This document shows positions 18,293 through 29,127 of a stretch of DNA of 46,177 bases, in pieces. The DNA lies in contig JAUCBJ010000149.1 in assembly GCA_032718475.1 (NCBI GenBank), positions 1 through 46,177 on the forward strand, given 5' to 3'. The notes under the pieces are model-generated. The model had not been told where the DNA came from and searched no databases. It saw only the letters and a list, made by a program, of their open reading frames with translations. The DNA is from Nemertoderma westbladi (taxonomy: Eukaryota > Xenacoelomorpha > Nemertodermatida > Nemertodermatidae). Position 1 is the first letter of the stretch; every line of letters begins with the position of its first letter. A program made the translations under genes and the position numbers.

Positions 18293-19545
18293 TCTGCCCT
18301 TTTCCTATCATGTTTTACCACGGTGAACCTAACTGAGGGACAAGATGGCAGGCTAAACATCGGACCACAGCAATGAACGGGAACATCTGAGGAATGTAGA
18401 AGGAGACAACCCGCAATATCATTCTTAGTTATTCGCCCATCGCCTGAAAGGTTAGACAGCGTTCAATGCCTAAGTATAAGACCAAAGATCGAAGGTAGAG
18501 GTAGTGGTGACACGCTGTGCGCTAAAAATTACATCTAGGGACTGTACTGTCTTAATTCAGAGAAAAACCCGCAGTAGACCTTCACATTCCTACGGGGGGA
18601 GAGCAGGCAGAGATACTAGTACACAGATAGGACGCAGGCTCACCGGTACAAGGCATACCCATTGGTAGGGTGCAGCAAACTGTACGCCTAACTCTTGCTA
18701 AGTATAGGTGCGTCGGTGACTGTTTGTAGTACAACGGTGTCCATTGCATTTGAACTTGTAGGCTAGAAGGGTTACTGTGTTTTACCTGAATTGGGATTGT
18801 ACCGTTCAGGCGTTAGGGCAGTTTACCACTAGGTGCAAAATAAATTGAGGCTATTTAGGGATACTAACATCTACCGTGTCCCTGCCAACATTCTGTTAGG
18901 AAGTTGCCGTGCCCATCTAGGCAACCAAAATTCTAGATAAGAACGCCAGGCTAGCTATTAGTAACAGTACGCCTACTGTAGTAAACTAACACATTTCTTC
19001 TTAGTATTAGGGACCTGGTAAATTAAATTGCCGAATTCTGGGCGTAGTATTAACCTTATGCCTGAATTTGAGTCCTGGAAATACGCAAAAGGGGAAGGAG
19101 CCTTATCATTCGTGAGTATTGGATCTACAAGTTACAAAATTAGAATATTTGTAAAATGCACACCGGACCCAGTCATTATATATGTGAAGGAGCAAAACTG
19201 ACTTTGACTGTTTAGAATCAAGACACACGCTCGTTAGAAATTATTTACACCTCAAAATATATAAAATAATTTTTGTCCGTACTGCGCTTTGCCCGCTAGT
19301 TAGTCCTTTCTGCACCTAGCTAGCATCTCTCTATCCCAACCATATAAATCACACCGCGGCAAAGTATACGAGCCCCTTAGTCCGTCAGTGAGTCAGCCTG
19401 ATTTTAGGATTCGCTGCGCGGGATTTTGTTTTATCGAAGTTTGTCCGTTCGTAGACTGTTTTCTGCCTCACCGGTTATAAGAGACCGATACTGCAATATA
19501 TATTCGCTTAGTTAGAGTTTACTGTTTTGGTGAGAAGGTCGGATT
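18293..19545 (+). other. Leader of a third BEL unit (unit C), truncated
   Basis: Blocks matching the leader of unit B occur in the same order: TGGCAGGCTA near 18345, ATTCGTGAGTATT near 19109, a 25-nt identical block at 19338-19362, TAGGATTCGCTGCGCGGG near 19405 and TCTGCCTCACCGGTTA near 19462. No gag or pol of unit C follows, so it is cut off or its body was lost. Confidence 0.5.
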
Positions 19546-19644
19546 TATGATTTGATTCACAAACTTTACAGTAGGATATTGCAGGGCATTTTGTTACTGT
19601 CTCTTCCAATAACCTGACTTATGCATACTTATTGCTTTACATGA

Positions 19645-19788
19645 ATGTCAGAAGTTAATGACGTGAACGAGCTTCGGTATCGTCTTTTCTGTTCAAAACA
19701 TGGAGAAATCGAGTCAACCTTGCTGCCACCTTGTAAATATTGTTTAAAGAGAGACACCTATCCCGAGCCAACTACCAATCGTATATAA
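19645..19788 (+). CDS. Small ORF after leader C, possible gag start remnant
   Basis: This ORF of 47 codons begins ATG 19645 (MSEVNDVNELRYRLF) and holds FCSKHG and PPCKYCLKRD, giving a C..H..CxxC pattern before TAA 19786. It lies where gag would begin in unit C. The sequence does not resemble the gag start of unit B except for an MS start and acidic residues. It could be a chance ORF. Confidence 0.2.
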   Translation: MSEVNDVNELRYRLFCSKHGEIESTLLPPCKYCLKRDTYPEPTTNRI

Positions 19789-20644
19789 GCTTAGTACCCA
19801 TCATCAATGTATCTTCTCCCATAGGTCTGGGATGGCTGTTAGATGAGGAGGATATGGTAATACCTGATTGGATGTATGTTCTACCCGCTCCATAATATAT
19901 CCTCTCTCTCTCTATCGCTGTATTGCAAATTTGTAAACCACCAACATGTATCATTCGGTTGAGCACAAAACAAAGACCCAAGACTTTTCTGCCTGTTCTG
20001 TACAAAACAAAGAGGTGAAGTCGCGCTAGGTCCATAAGAGCGATAAGTCCCATTGCTATTTAAAGGAGCAGGTTTGTAAAGGAGCACGTTACTGAGGCGT
20101 GTTGGGGGAACCAAAACAATAAACGAAAGTTAACACATGTTAGATGATTATGCAGGTCTTTATAATTGGGTGTTGAGTCTTTGTTTTGTACTCACTCTGT
20201 ATCTGCATACAAAACAATCATCAACATCATTGCATTGAGTTGTGCAAATTCAAGTCATGTACTAACAGGAAGGAGGCGAAATATGAATGAACTGAAGCTC
20301 TTGACGTGATTTTTGACTAACATATTTGCACAACTTGTTTTATTCTTACCCCAGGTGACACTTTAAAAATTACCAAAAAACTTCTATAATCGCTTTCAGC
20401 ATCCAAAAAAACCGCTATATATCGCAAATAAATTAATTTTAGTGAATTATGAAAACTATTTAAAATCTTAGTACGAAAGTACTGGAGATGGGTGCCAGAA
20501 AGGGAGCACAGCACGAAAACTAACATGACCATATAAATGGCGTTTGCTCTGTTGGATAACCCATTAAATTTTAGGAAAAGTCACGAAATCTCGGTTTTCC
20601 AAACAAACCTTACTCAAAGATACAGACTAATTACAAAATTAAGC
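19789..20644. other. No gene seen
   Basis: These ~0.85 kb hold only short ORFs without family features. A CT repeat lies near 19900. Nothing else is recognised. Confidence 0.5.
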
Positions 20645-21408
20645 CGGGCGCGTATTCCCAATCCTTACACTTCTAGGAACACCTCTTGCATTAACACCTG
20701 GGATTGGTTAATGAGTTATTATTTGATTGGACGTTGAAATCATGTAAGGAATGGAAAGAGGGATCGAACTAGTGTAAGGTTTTTATAAAGTGCTCCAAAC
20801 GCTCCAGATAAAATAAACTCTTAAAACCTCTAGATGTCTAGATGGCGTGCTAGTGCAGTTCGATGCACACGAATAGTAGACGGACTATTCATAAGCAATT
20901 ACTACTGTACAGTACTATAATCGGCCTGCTGCATTGAAACTGCTTAAGAATTCTATGCCGGCTTATCAACAAAGTTGCACCACCACAAATTCTCTATCCC
21001 CCATAACTTTTGTGAGATTTAGCTGCATCTTCAAGGCCAGTGTCTTTTAGGAGGCGTCTTAAGAAAGTCATGGGCTGTCCATCATGCTTATTTTCTCTAT
21101 GGGGCTGCCAAAGCACAATATTGTGCGCAGTGTGGTCCTTGTGTGTGGGTGCAGCTCATGCAGCCCTGTATAAACCAGATCCCAATGTTCTACTGCCTAG
21201 AATAATATCAAATGTTACGTCTACTCATCTAATACTGTTGGTGTAATAACCCTTACATGATTTCACCCAATTTCTACATTCCTTACAGCGTTTGGAACAC
21301 TTTCTACTGTACCTGCAAACTGAGTATAAAACTCTTACACTAGTTCGACCCCTATCTCCATTCCTTACACGATTTTTTCCTACGTGTAAGGTTTGGGAAT
21401 ACGCCCCC
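20645..21408. mobile_element. Foldback-type inverted-repeat element (~760 bp)
   Basis: The outer ends GGGCGCGTATTCCCAATCC (20645) and the reverse complement of GGTTTGGGAATACGCCC (ending 21408) match. Inner arms match over ~70 bp: 20738-20815 against the complement of ~21284-21375, including GTAAGGAATGG, TCGAACTAGTGTAAG and TCCAAACGCT. GTGTAAGG is repeated along both arms. No target duplication could be fixed. The centre carries a possible LINE remnant on the minus strand, so it seems non-autonomous. Confidence 0.65.
20945..21100 (-). pseudogene. Possible LINE C-terminal remnant
   Basis: On the minus strand the reading MTFLRRLLKDTGLED recalls the end of many LINE ORF2 proteins, where a basic T-F/Y-x-x-L-K-x-D-T-G-L stretch is common. 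A stop follows after about 15 more codons and no RT motif is present. This is a weak call from a short match. Confidence 0.3.
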
Positions 21409-22966
21409 CATCCCAAGTAGGATTAAATAAAGATGATTTAGATATATATATAAATTGAAGTGAATATACTAAAAGAACTAACCTCTCTTTTGTGGTAGGT
21501 GTCAAGTCATTTGTTTGTGTCATATCTGAGTCATCTTCAATTGCATCTGTAGTGGTAGTCATGGTAACCTGTGAATGAGTGTTGTCTGAAATGCCATTTA
21601 GATGTCACTTGTCATTTTAAAGTGATTTGTAGTCACATCTTGATTGTTTTTTATTGACATAAATATTTGTTATAAAGTCATTATTTTGAAACATAGTGGA
21701 ATGAGATTAAATTGATGAAAAATAAAAATATTTCAAACATGGGTTTATCTTTGGAACCATATATCACCGTTATAACAAAACAGGTTTAGCTCTCAGTATA
21801 CCAAAATTTTCCAAAACTAATATTCAATAAACTGCGGTAATTTGTTTTTAAAATAATGGTATTGTTCTAGAATGGTAGCTATTTTTCTAAAACATGTCAA
21901 TTTTCATTTGGCAGCATTCCCATGGTAACAATAATTATATTCCAGAATTTTATGTCACATTTAGAATTGTCAGACCAGTAGCTATCTTTTTCAAAAGATG
22001 CGATGAATTTATATTGAGTTATTAGAATACTACAGCATGTTTGTTGTTTTACCATTTCCATGACAACCGGTGATAACACCAAGTCAGCTACCGATTCAGA
22101 TTTGTTATCATATCAAAATGAATGGCAAGAAGCTAGGTCTTCCCAAAAATATAAGTTCCGGGTGGTTACCAAAAAGTATCCCCTATGCTGGCTGGCGAAT
22201 GGACTATAGTAATACCTGGGGTATTACACACAATTTGAGACAATTAATTTTATTAATAACTCAGTTCCATTTAAAGCAAACAATTAATATTATAGTTTAT
22301 CTGCCAAATTAAGAAGACTATCAATTATAGGAATGTCAGTGAAACACCCCTAGTCTGTAATGATTGTATACATTACATTCTATGTCAACCTACTTAGAAA
22401 CAATACCACAAATTAGTTTATTTGATATTATATGAGTTGGTACAAATGGAGCTGACGACGATGAATCAGATAAAGAGATTCAACTGTAAAATAATGAGTA
22501 ACATTTTAGCTTTCCTTTTCCTAATCACCATCAATGTGTCATCTCCATTTTTGACAATTGCAGAGTTTAGAACGACACAATGTAGGTCTATAGATTGAAC
22601 ACAAATTTGATCTACTTTGGAACTATAATTTTTTAAATTCAAATCCAAAATCTACATTGATTATGTATAATACAACCATTTTATCTCACATTAATGTACT
22701 AATTTTAATACAAATTGTTTGGAAACCAACATAAATGATATGATTTGCTCAATCTCGATATATTACGATAGTGTTGGCTATTTTTTTTGCAGCATTTAAG
22801 TGCTTTGGAAAACAACTCAATAATTGTTATCTTAAACCTGTCTGTTTTTATGTGTCTGTCTGTTTTTATGTGTCTGTCTGTTTTTATGTGACTGTCTAAT
22901 TTAGTTAGTTAGTTAGTTTATCTTTATTGAAAAATTACTCAATTATATAAAATGCAAATTAGGCAG
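21409..22966. other. No gene seen; short tandem repeat at ~22840-22890
   Basis: AT-rich DNA without credible ORFs. Three direct copies of an 18-bp unit around TCTGTTTTTATGTG lie at ~22840-22890, followed by a TTAG repeat (22902-22918). Confidence 0.5.
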
Positions 22967-22970
22967 TTAA

Positions 22971-23682
22971 GGGGGGGGTACACCATTTTGGTCAAAAATA
23001 TGTCGAAATTTTTTTATGATATATTATAATGCACCATTGAATGGTGTTTCCAAATCTGAAAACCGCTATTTAATAGCTCTTTTAGTTTTTAAGTTATAAC
23101 AATTTCCATTTAGGGATTCCTATTGAAATTACTATTACTATATATAATGAAAGGTCGATTATCTCAAAATATTTTTTTTATGAAATTGTCAACTTCAAAA
23201 CCCTACTACTTCTACAATTTTTGAGCAATTAGTCTGAAACTTTCTGTGGGTGTCTAGATAGCCACCCTGCATAAAAGTATCAGACAACGTTTCGAAATTA
23301 TTTGTTAATAAAATTTAATACTATTTATAACAAACCTACAAATTAGGCATAAATTTGCAGCGCCACCTAGCGGTGCAGAATTATTTTCACAAAATTTCGC
23401 CTGATAGTTATGTTGCCCCATCTTTGATCTATCATATAAAAAAACTTTCATGTGATTAGATTCAAAACTGAAAAAGCCTTAGGGTTTTAAGCGCAACCAA
23501 GTTTTTTTTGTTGTTAACTAGTATTAACTAATATTAAATAGCGAAAAATAAAAATTTTCTAACCTGTCATGTAGAATAGCATCTTAGGCACTTTTATTCC
23601 AAATTATAGCCAAAACCAAACAATTTTGAAACGCTGAGAGTGATAAATCGAAGAGTTGTCCGAAAATGGTGTACCCCCCCCC
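22971..23682. mobile_element. TTAA-flanked MITE (piggyBac-like)
   Basis: TTAA at 22967-22970 and 23683-23686 flank an element of 712 bp. Its ends are eight or nine G then TACACCATTTT, and the exact inverse on the right. The TTAA duplication with G-starting repeats is typical of piggyBac-type elements. There is no transposase, so it is non-autonomous. The interior is AT-rich and non-coding. Confidence 0.75.
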
Positions 23683-23781
23683 TTAATACCGAAATATTTA
23701 CTGATAATTAAATTAATAGCGTCGTAATGACAATGCTAATAATATTTACAGTAGCACCTATATAACAAAGAATATCTACAT

Positions 23782-24230
23782 CGTGACCAAAAAGGCAGAA
23801 CAACACTCACCACAAAATGTGGTTTCGAGAAAAATGCAAAAAACCTTCTCATTTCCCTCTATATGGATCCCGTCTTCTGATTTTTCGACAGAGGTCTGGG
23901 AAGATACAATGACACATTTTATAATAGTGGCTAGCATTCAAAATGAATTTTGTTAATGAAAAAACTGTTTTTTTCGTTATTTTCCAAAGAGGCAAAACAA
24001 CACATACTGAAGTTTAACATTAACTCTAGTCTGCGTGTGTTGTTTTACCACTTAACAGTTTTCAACTTTTATGTTGTGAGGGTTGTTCTGGTTTTCCATA
24101 TCTCCTAAACAGACTGACATACAAGTCTAGGATTTCAACATAAGATGTAGAACGCCATCTTGAGTATTTTTGGTAAAAAAAATTTTTTTTGATAAATTGT
24201 GTTATGTGTTGTTCTGGCTCTATGGTCACG
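23782..24230. mobile_element. Short inverted-repeat element (MITE, 449 bp)
   Basis: The left end CGTGACCAAAAAGGCAGAAC matches the inverse of GTTCTGGCTCTATGGTCACG at the right end, and the match continues into CAACAC. ACAT occurs directly outside both ends (23778-23781, 24231-24234) and may be a target duplication. No coding sequence is seen. The family is not known. Confidence 0.55.
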
Positions 24231-24234
24231 ACAT

Positions 24235-26338
24235 AGGGGCCTAATACCAGTAATACAACAAAAAAGAACAGATAGTTACGAAATAAACAACCCTCCTCAA
24301 CCAAGTCCGGCAATGAGAAAACACACCAGCTCACAAAAATTTTCGAATGGGAGTAGGCCTACATTTCTAGCGAAATTTAACCTGCAACTTGAATAAGTTC
24401 TACATTTATTGCATCAACCACAGCAAACAAAATTTATGTTGTTATTTTTAAATTTGAATATAAATAGGCTAAAATCTAGCTCACCCCAATTCGCAGACTG
24501 CATGCTTGTATTGTAGGCATAACTCACGGCAATGCAAACAGCATAATGTAATTTTCTATAACGTCTGACTGCAATAATTATATTATATTATGTCCAAACG
24601 TTTTCTAGTTTTTTTGGCTATTTGAGACCTATTAAATTCACCAAAATTATAGGCCTACAGTTATTTAACACTCACTCATACAGTAGCTACTCTGCACATA
24701 ACATTGTCACGTTATGTTCTACTCCACACGCATTATTGTATTTAAAACTCAAAATATTTATTTCTGAAAACTAATGTCATACAGTATACTGTATGTATTA
24801 CACTGTGATGTGGTTGAGCTTTAACAGCAGATTTAATATAAATGTTGATTATAACTGTAGGTTTTTTATTTCATTAGGTAAATTGTTCCAATTTTTAGGT
24901 CAAAGTTTAATTCCGAAAATAAAAGTATCAGTTTCAAATGAGTTACAATTAGGGAAGTAAAAGTGTAAGCACTAGTTCTCGTAGCGGTACTACAGTATAA
25001 GAGTGTATATCGGGCACTCAGTTTAATTTTTGTTATACAGTAGGTAATTTTGACACTTACAATTATATGTACACTTTATTCACATGTTTAACCTCCCCCC
25101 CCCCCCCCTCCCCGCCCCCACCCGTTTCAAACCCGTTTCTTATATATTTTCCTTAGAGCAGAATTTAATGAGAATTTCAAATCAGAAAACTAACTAATAT
25201 TTTCTTTGTGTGGGGGGGGGGGGGTGACTGGCGTTATTTCTAAAGTTATTTTTGATTTTTGTTGGAATCAAGTCTGTTTAACTGTCTGGTGGTCACTTCG
25301 TTTGTCTGTATGTCTGTCGGGTAGCTCGTCATAATTTAATAGAACACAAATTCTAGCGTAAATTTTCTCTCTTTAGGATTTCGTAGTCGGCGATTTCATT
25401 TCCAATCGCAGTTTCATGTTTGAATCTAATCTGTCTGTCGTTCTGTCCCTAGAAAAATACGACCTACAAAGAGACCGACAGGCGGACAAACAGACAGACC
25501 AGTCCTACATCCATAGGACTGACTGGCAGGGAAAGGAGCCAGTCTAATAAGACAGCTTGCATATTGTTTATCTCGCATAATGCTTGGCTGAGTATTTAAT
25601 CATGAGTCTTATTTCGTAGAAGAATTAACATGGTAAATTAATTTAATAATATTTCAGTATCAATACCACGTCGGCATTACCCTCCACTCCTAAAATCTCT
25701 TACTTTAAAAACACGAATTCTCTGTCAAAGCCTGTGAACAATCCCCTGTGCGCCTTTGGGTTAGGGGTGGTGCAGTTTAAAAGGGGGGTGGGAGGGGAGG
25801 AAGTTTCCCCGCTTCTTTCATTTATTGGCGGTTTGGATAAATTTCTTAAATACCGATTTTTTGATAGAATCGCACAAATTTTAATTTGTGTCTCATAATT
25901 GAGCCTCGTGGATGTGATGCGCGAAGGCCCCACGAACGTTAATTTATATTTTTGGTTTTGGCCTTCATACCAAGAAAAGCATGTTTGTCCATGTTACACT
26001 GTATTAAAAAGAGCAAAGCAACTTTAGAGATTCGGCATTTAAACTATTTTTTATGTATTTAAAGAAACTTTAGACTTCTATTAACTTTCGAAAAAATACT
26101 TTTCACTGTGCTTTCTCAAAATAAGCAAGTATCCAAAGCCGCGCCTAAATATTTAACTTCTTTTTATTTTCTATATTTTCACCATTACTAGTGACTTCAA
26201 GCTTTGCCTACTAAGATGTGCTTTCATCTGTAGAAAACCCGACGTTCTAGAATTTTAGATACAATACTTAGATACTAACAGGTCTGTAATTACAGGGTTC
26301 TAATTTACTATTATTTTTAAACAGAGACAACATTAGCT
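24235..26338. other. No gene seen; homopolymer C and G runs
   Basis: These 2.1 kb have no supported ORF. A C run at ~25087-25101 and a G run at ~25211-25223 lie ~110 bp apart. The stretch 25280-25500 has many GTCTG units. Part of it (~25385) resembles the inverse of ~33310, so both may be scraps of one repeat family. Confidence 0.45.
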
Positions 26339-26347
26339 AACATAACG

Positions 26348-27090
26348 GGATAGTTATATAAAACCCGAAAAAGACGAAATTATTAACGAAAATATCGAAA
26401 TTATAAAACTATAGATAAAATCTCGCTTTCCAGTGAGATAGGTATTATTAGAAGGCACACTTTACATTATTTAATTAAGAAAATCCGATAATTTCGCCCC
26501 ATTTTCGACCCTAAAAGTAATTTAATACCAAAATACTGGCTCTGTTGATTGGTTGTTAGGGGTGATCCAATGATTGCAAAACACCACAAGATGGCGCTCA
26601 AATTAGGACTGTAGTCAGAATGTGGGCCTACTGCATTGCATTACGACTGCTGGACTGCAATTTTGTCGTTACAGTACGTTCACATGTTCACATCCGCCGC
26701 ACCACTTGCCTGACAGTCACTGTACACTGTACAGTGCACACCAAGGCTAGGTAGCGTTAAGGTACCGTATGCCGTAATGCAAAAATTTATATGGGAATTA
26801 CATTGTTGCAGTGTTGGGTTAGGGTACCGGACCACTTCTTTCAACTTTGCCGCTTCAGGCTGTACCGTACCATGCTTGTACAGTAACACACAAGTAGGCC
26901 CGCAGTACTGAGGGGCGATGAGTAATTGGTTCTCTGTTAATGTCTTCTGTTAACTTAAACAGAGAACATTAACAGAGGGTTTTATCAGAGAGTGCAAATT
27001 TGGTGAGCAATTTACCTATTTTAGTTCGCTGTTTAAATGTTCTCTATTAGCCTTCTGTTTAGGGGGTGAGCAGATCATTAACAGAGAACT
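26348..27090 (+). repeat. Left terminal inverted repeat of the 5.8-kb element
   Basis: This arm pairs with 31620-32104. It is interrupted at ~26590-26907 by DNA without a partner on the right, including CACTGTACACTGTACAGTG near 26717. The inner part has several CTCTGTTAA/TTAACAGAG units that could also fold locally. Confidence 0.7.
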
Positions 27091-27109
27091 AACTTTTCCA
27101 TATGCGGTC

Positions 27110-29100
27110 CCTTTGATGTATGAAAATTTCCATATGCGGCATCCCTTTATTCTTGTTAATGATTCAATATAAAAACATCCACTGATAATGTGTAGTGCCA
27201 CCCACGATCCCGATTATGTTTACTCTATACTGTCTATATTGTTTATACTGATCTACTCATGTGTACTCGCATGGTCAACTATATACTCAGCAACGCAACC
27301 GAAAGAGCTGCATAATACTGTAGAGCCCTAAAATAACGTATTAAGAGACACATTATTTATTTAAAGACGCCTGTGGAACTTAAGGCTCCATTGCTCTAAA
27401 AAATATAATATCAGAAAAATGTTATTTTTTAACGAAAATTTTGTTAAATCCATTCTAATTCACATAGGGGCCTCCTAATTAAAATATTGATAGCATCGAT
27501 TCAATAATTAAATTTATTATATTAATGAAAAGGAGTAGGTTACAGTGAAGGTAAAGTAAAAGTAAAGTTTTCTTCGGCCGGTAGGCCAGTGATTATGCAC
27601 AAAGTCTTATTTCCAGTGCGGTCCCAGAGAATTACAAGAGGAAACTCCAGTACTCATTTAGCTACCACTCAAGTAAGGATGCAAGGAAGAGTACACTAGC
27701 GTACCGAGGGGGAGACCGTGTGGCTTTAGCCTCCCCCTTGAAAGAAAGTAGAAAAAAATTCCTCAAAAATTTAACTATCAGAAGTTATCTAATTAAGCCG
27801 TAGCGGTTTAATCCATTGCCTTGAATTCACGTCCCCCTGAAGGTGGTGTGTTTAAGACCCACAAATCGTATGTACATGTAAGCGGATTCAATTCCATTGC
27901 ACTATCCACCCGAAAATGGGACCAGTGGCATTTTACCAATATAGTTGGGGATACGAGATTACCAATAATAATCTCGCCTCATAACTATCTTTGGGGGGGG
28001 ATACAAGCCCTAAAGCCACAGAGAGAGGTGAGAGGTCAAACCACCTCGGAGGGAGAACACAGCTATAGTAAAGGCTTGCGGCGGGGGGAAACACTCACCG
28101 GGAGTGCCAAAGTGACAATTAGTATGTAAGCCAATAGCAGGCAGGGGAGCACGTGAACAGAGATAGTAGAGCATCCACTGGGTACAGAAGGCCAAGTAGA
28201 GTAAGAGGTGAAACCAATATCTGTGTGTATCAATCATATATTATTCTGTATTACTGATTTACCGGTCAGTTCATTAATCACAGAGTTGCAGACCAGTCAT
28301 AGTTACCGATTTACTGCTGTCATTCATTCTGTATTGCAATATCAGTCACATTACTAATTCTGTGCTATTATCATTTGGAACATTAACATTGAGGAACACA
28401 AAACTCTGTTATTTTCCCGAACGGCTCTCAGCCTAAAGAACATTAGCCCAGCAGACCAGCAGTCAGGCGACGCGTACAAAATATAACCCAGTCGGGATCT
28501 ACGATCCCATCACAGTACAAAATGTATTTTTTGTTTACAATTAGGTCTCCGTAGTAACCGTAGGAAAGTCTCTGTAAAACATTGAAAATCGATGAGAAAG
28601 AAAATTCGAAATGCACTGCCTTTAAATTTTACCTAATATTTCGATCAATATGAAAATATATTTTTCAATTGTTGCTCTTCGTTTTTATCCGTTTGGTAGG
28701 GTCTTTTGGTTGGGGGGGGAGGGGGGGGGGGGGGGGGGGGGGTGGAAGAGGTGGGAGGTGGGAGGTGGTAGTGCCAAAGTCCGGCATAGATATGGCCACG
28801 CCCTTTACCGATTCCTCGGTACGCTAGTGGGAAGAGATGCACCCTGGTTAGTCCCTTTAAATAATTCTTGCCGAAATGAAAATTGCCTGGGCCCCCATGC
28901 AAGGATCGAACTCTGGAGAGATGTGAATTCAATGCAACCTGACTACACCAAGATGGAACCTTAGTGTAGTGCAGGGATAGTATGGTAGTTACTTTTTGCG
29001 GTAGCGGTAGTTGCGGTAGCAAAAATTGTAGCTGCTATTAATGGAGTTAGAGGCTCTTTAAAGTTTAGACTCTTTGCGTTAGAACGACGTTAGAACCAAT
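27110..29100. other. Element interior without a recognised gene; G run; tRNA-like scrap
   Basis: No supported ORF. A near-pure G run spans ~28710-28742. On the minus strand at ~28957-28903, TGGTGTAGTCAGG and GAGTTCGATCC look like A and B boxes of a tRNA-derived SINE. Three ACGTTAGAACCAATGA-like repeats (29080-29160) adjoin the 3' end of the LINE. Confidence 0.4.
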
Positions 29101-29127
29101 GAGAACCAATGATAAAAACCAACGACG

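Noticed and set aside
24062-24334. Minus-strand ORF of 90 codons partly in the 449-bp MITE
   Set aside because: It crosses the element edge and has a low-complexity hydrophobic reading.
28645-29022. ORFs over the G run
   Set aside because: Poly-Gly and poly-Pro readings come from a homopolymer.
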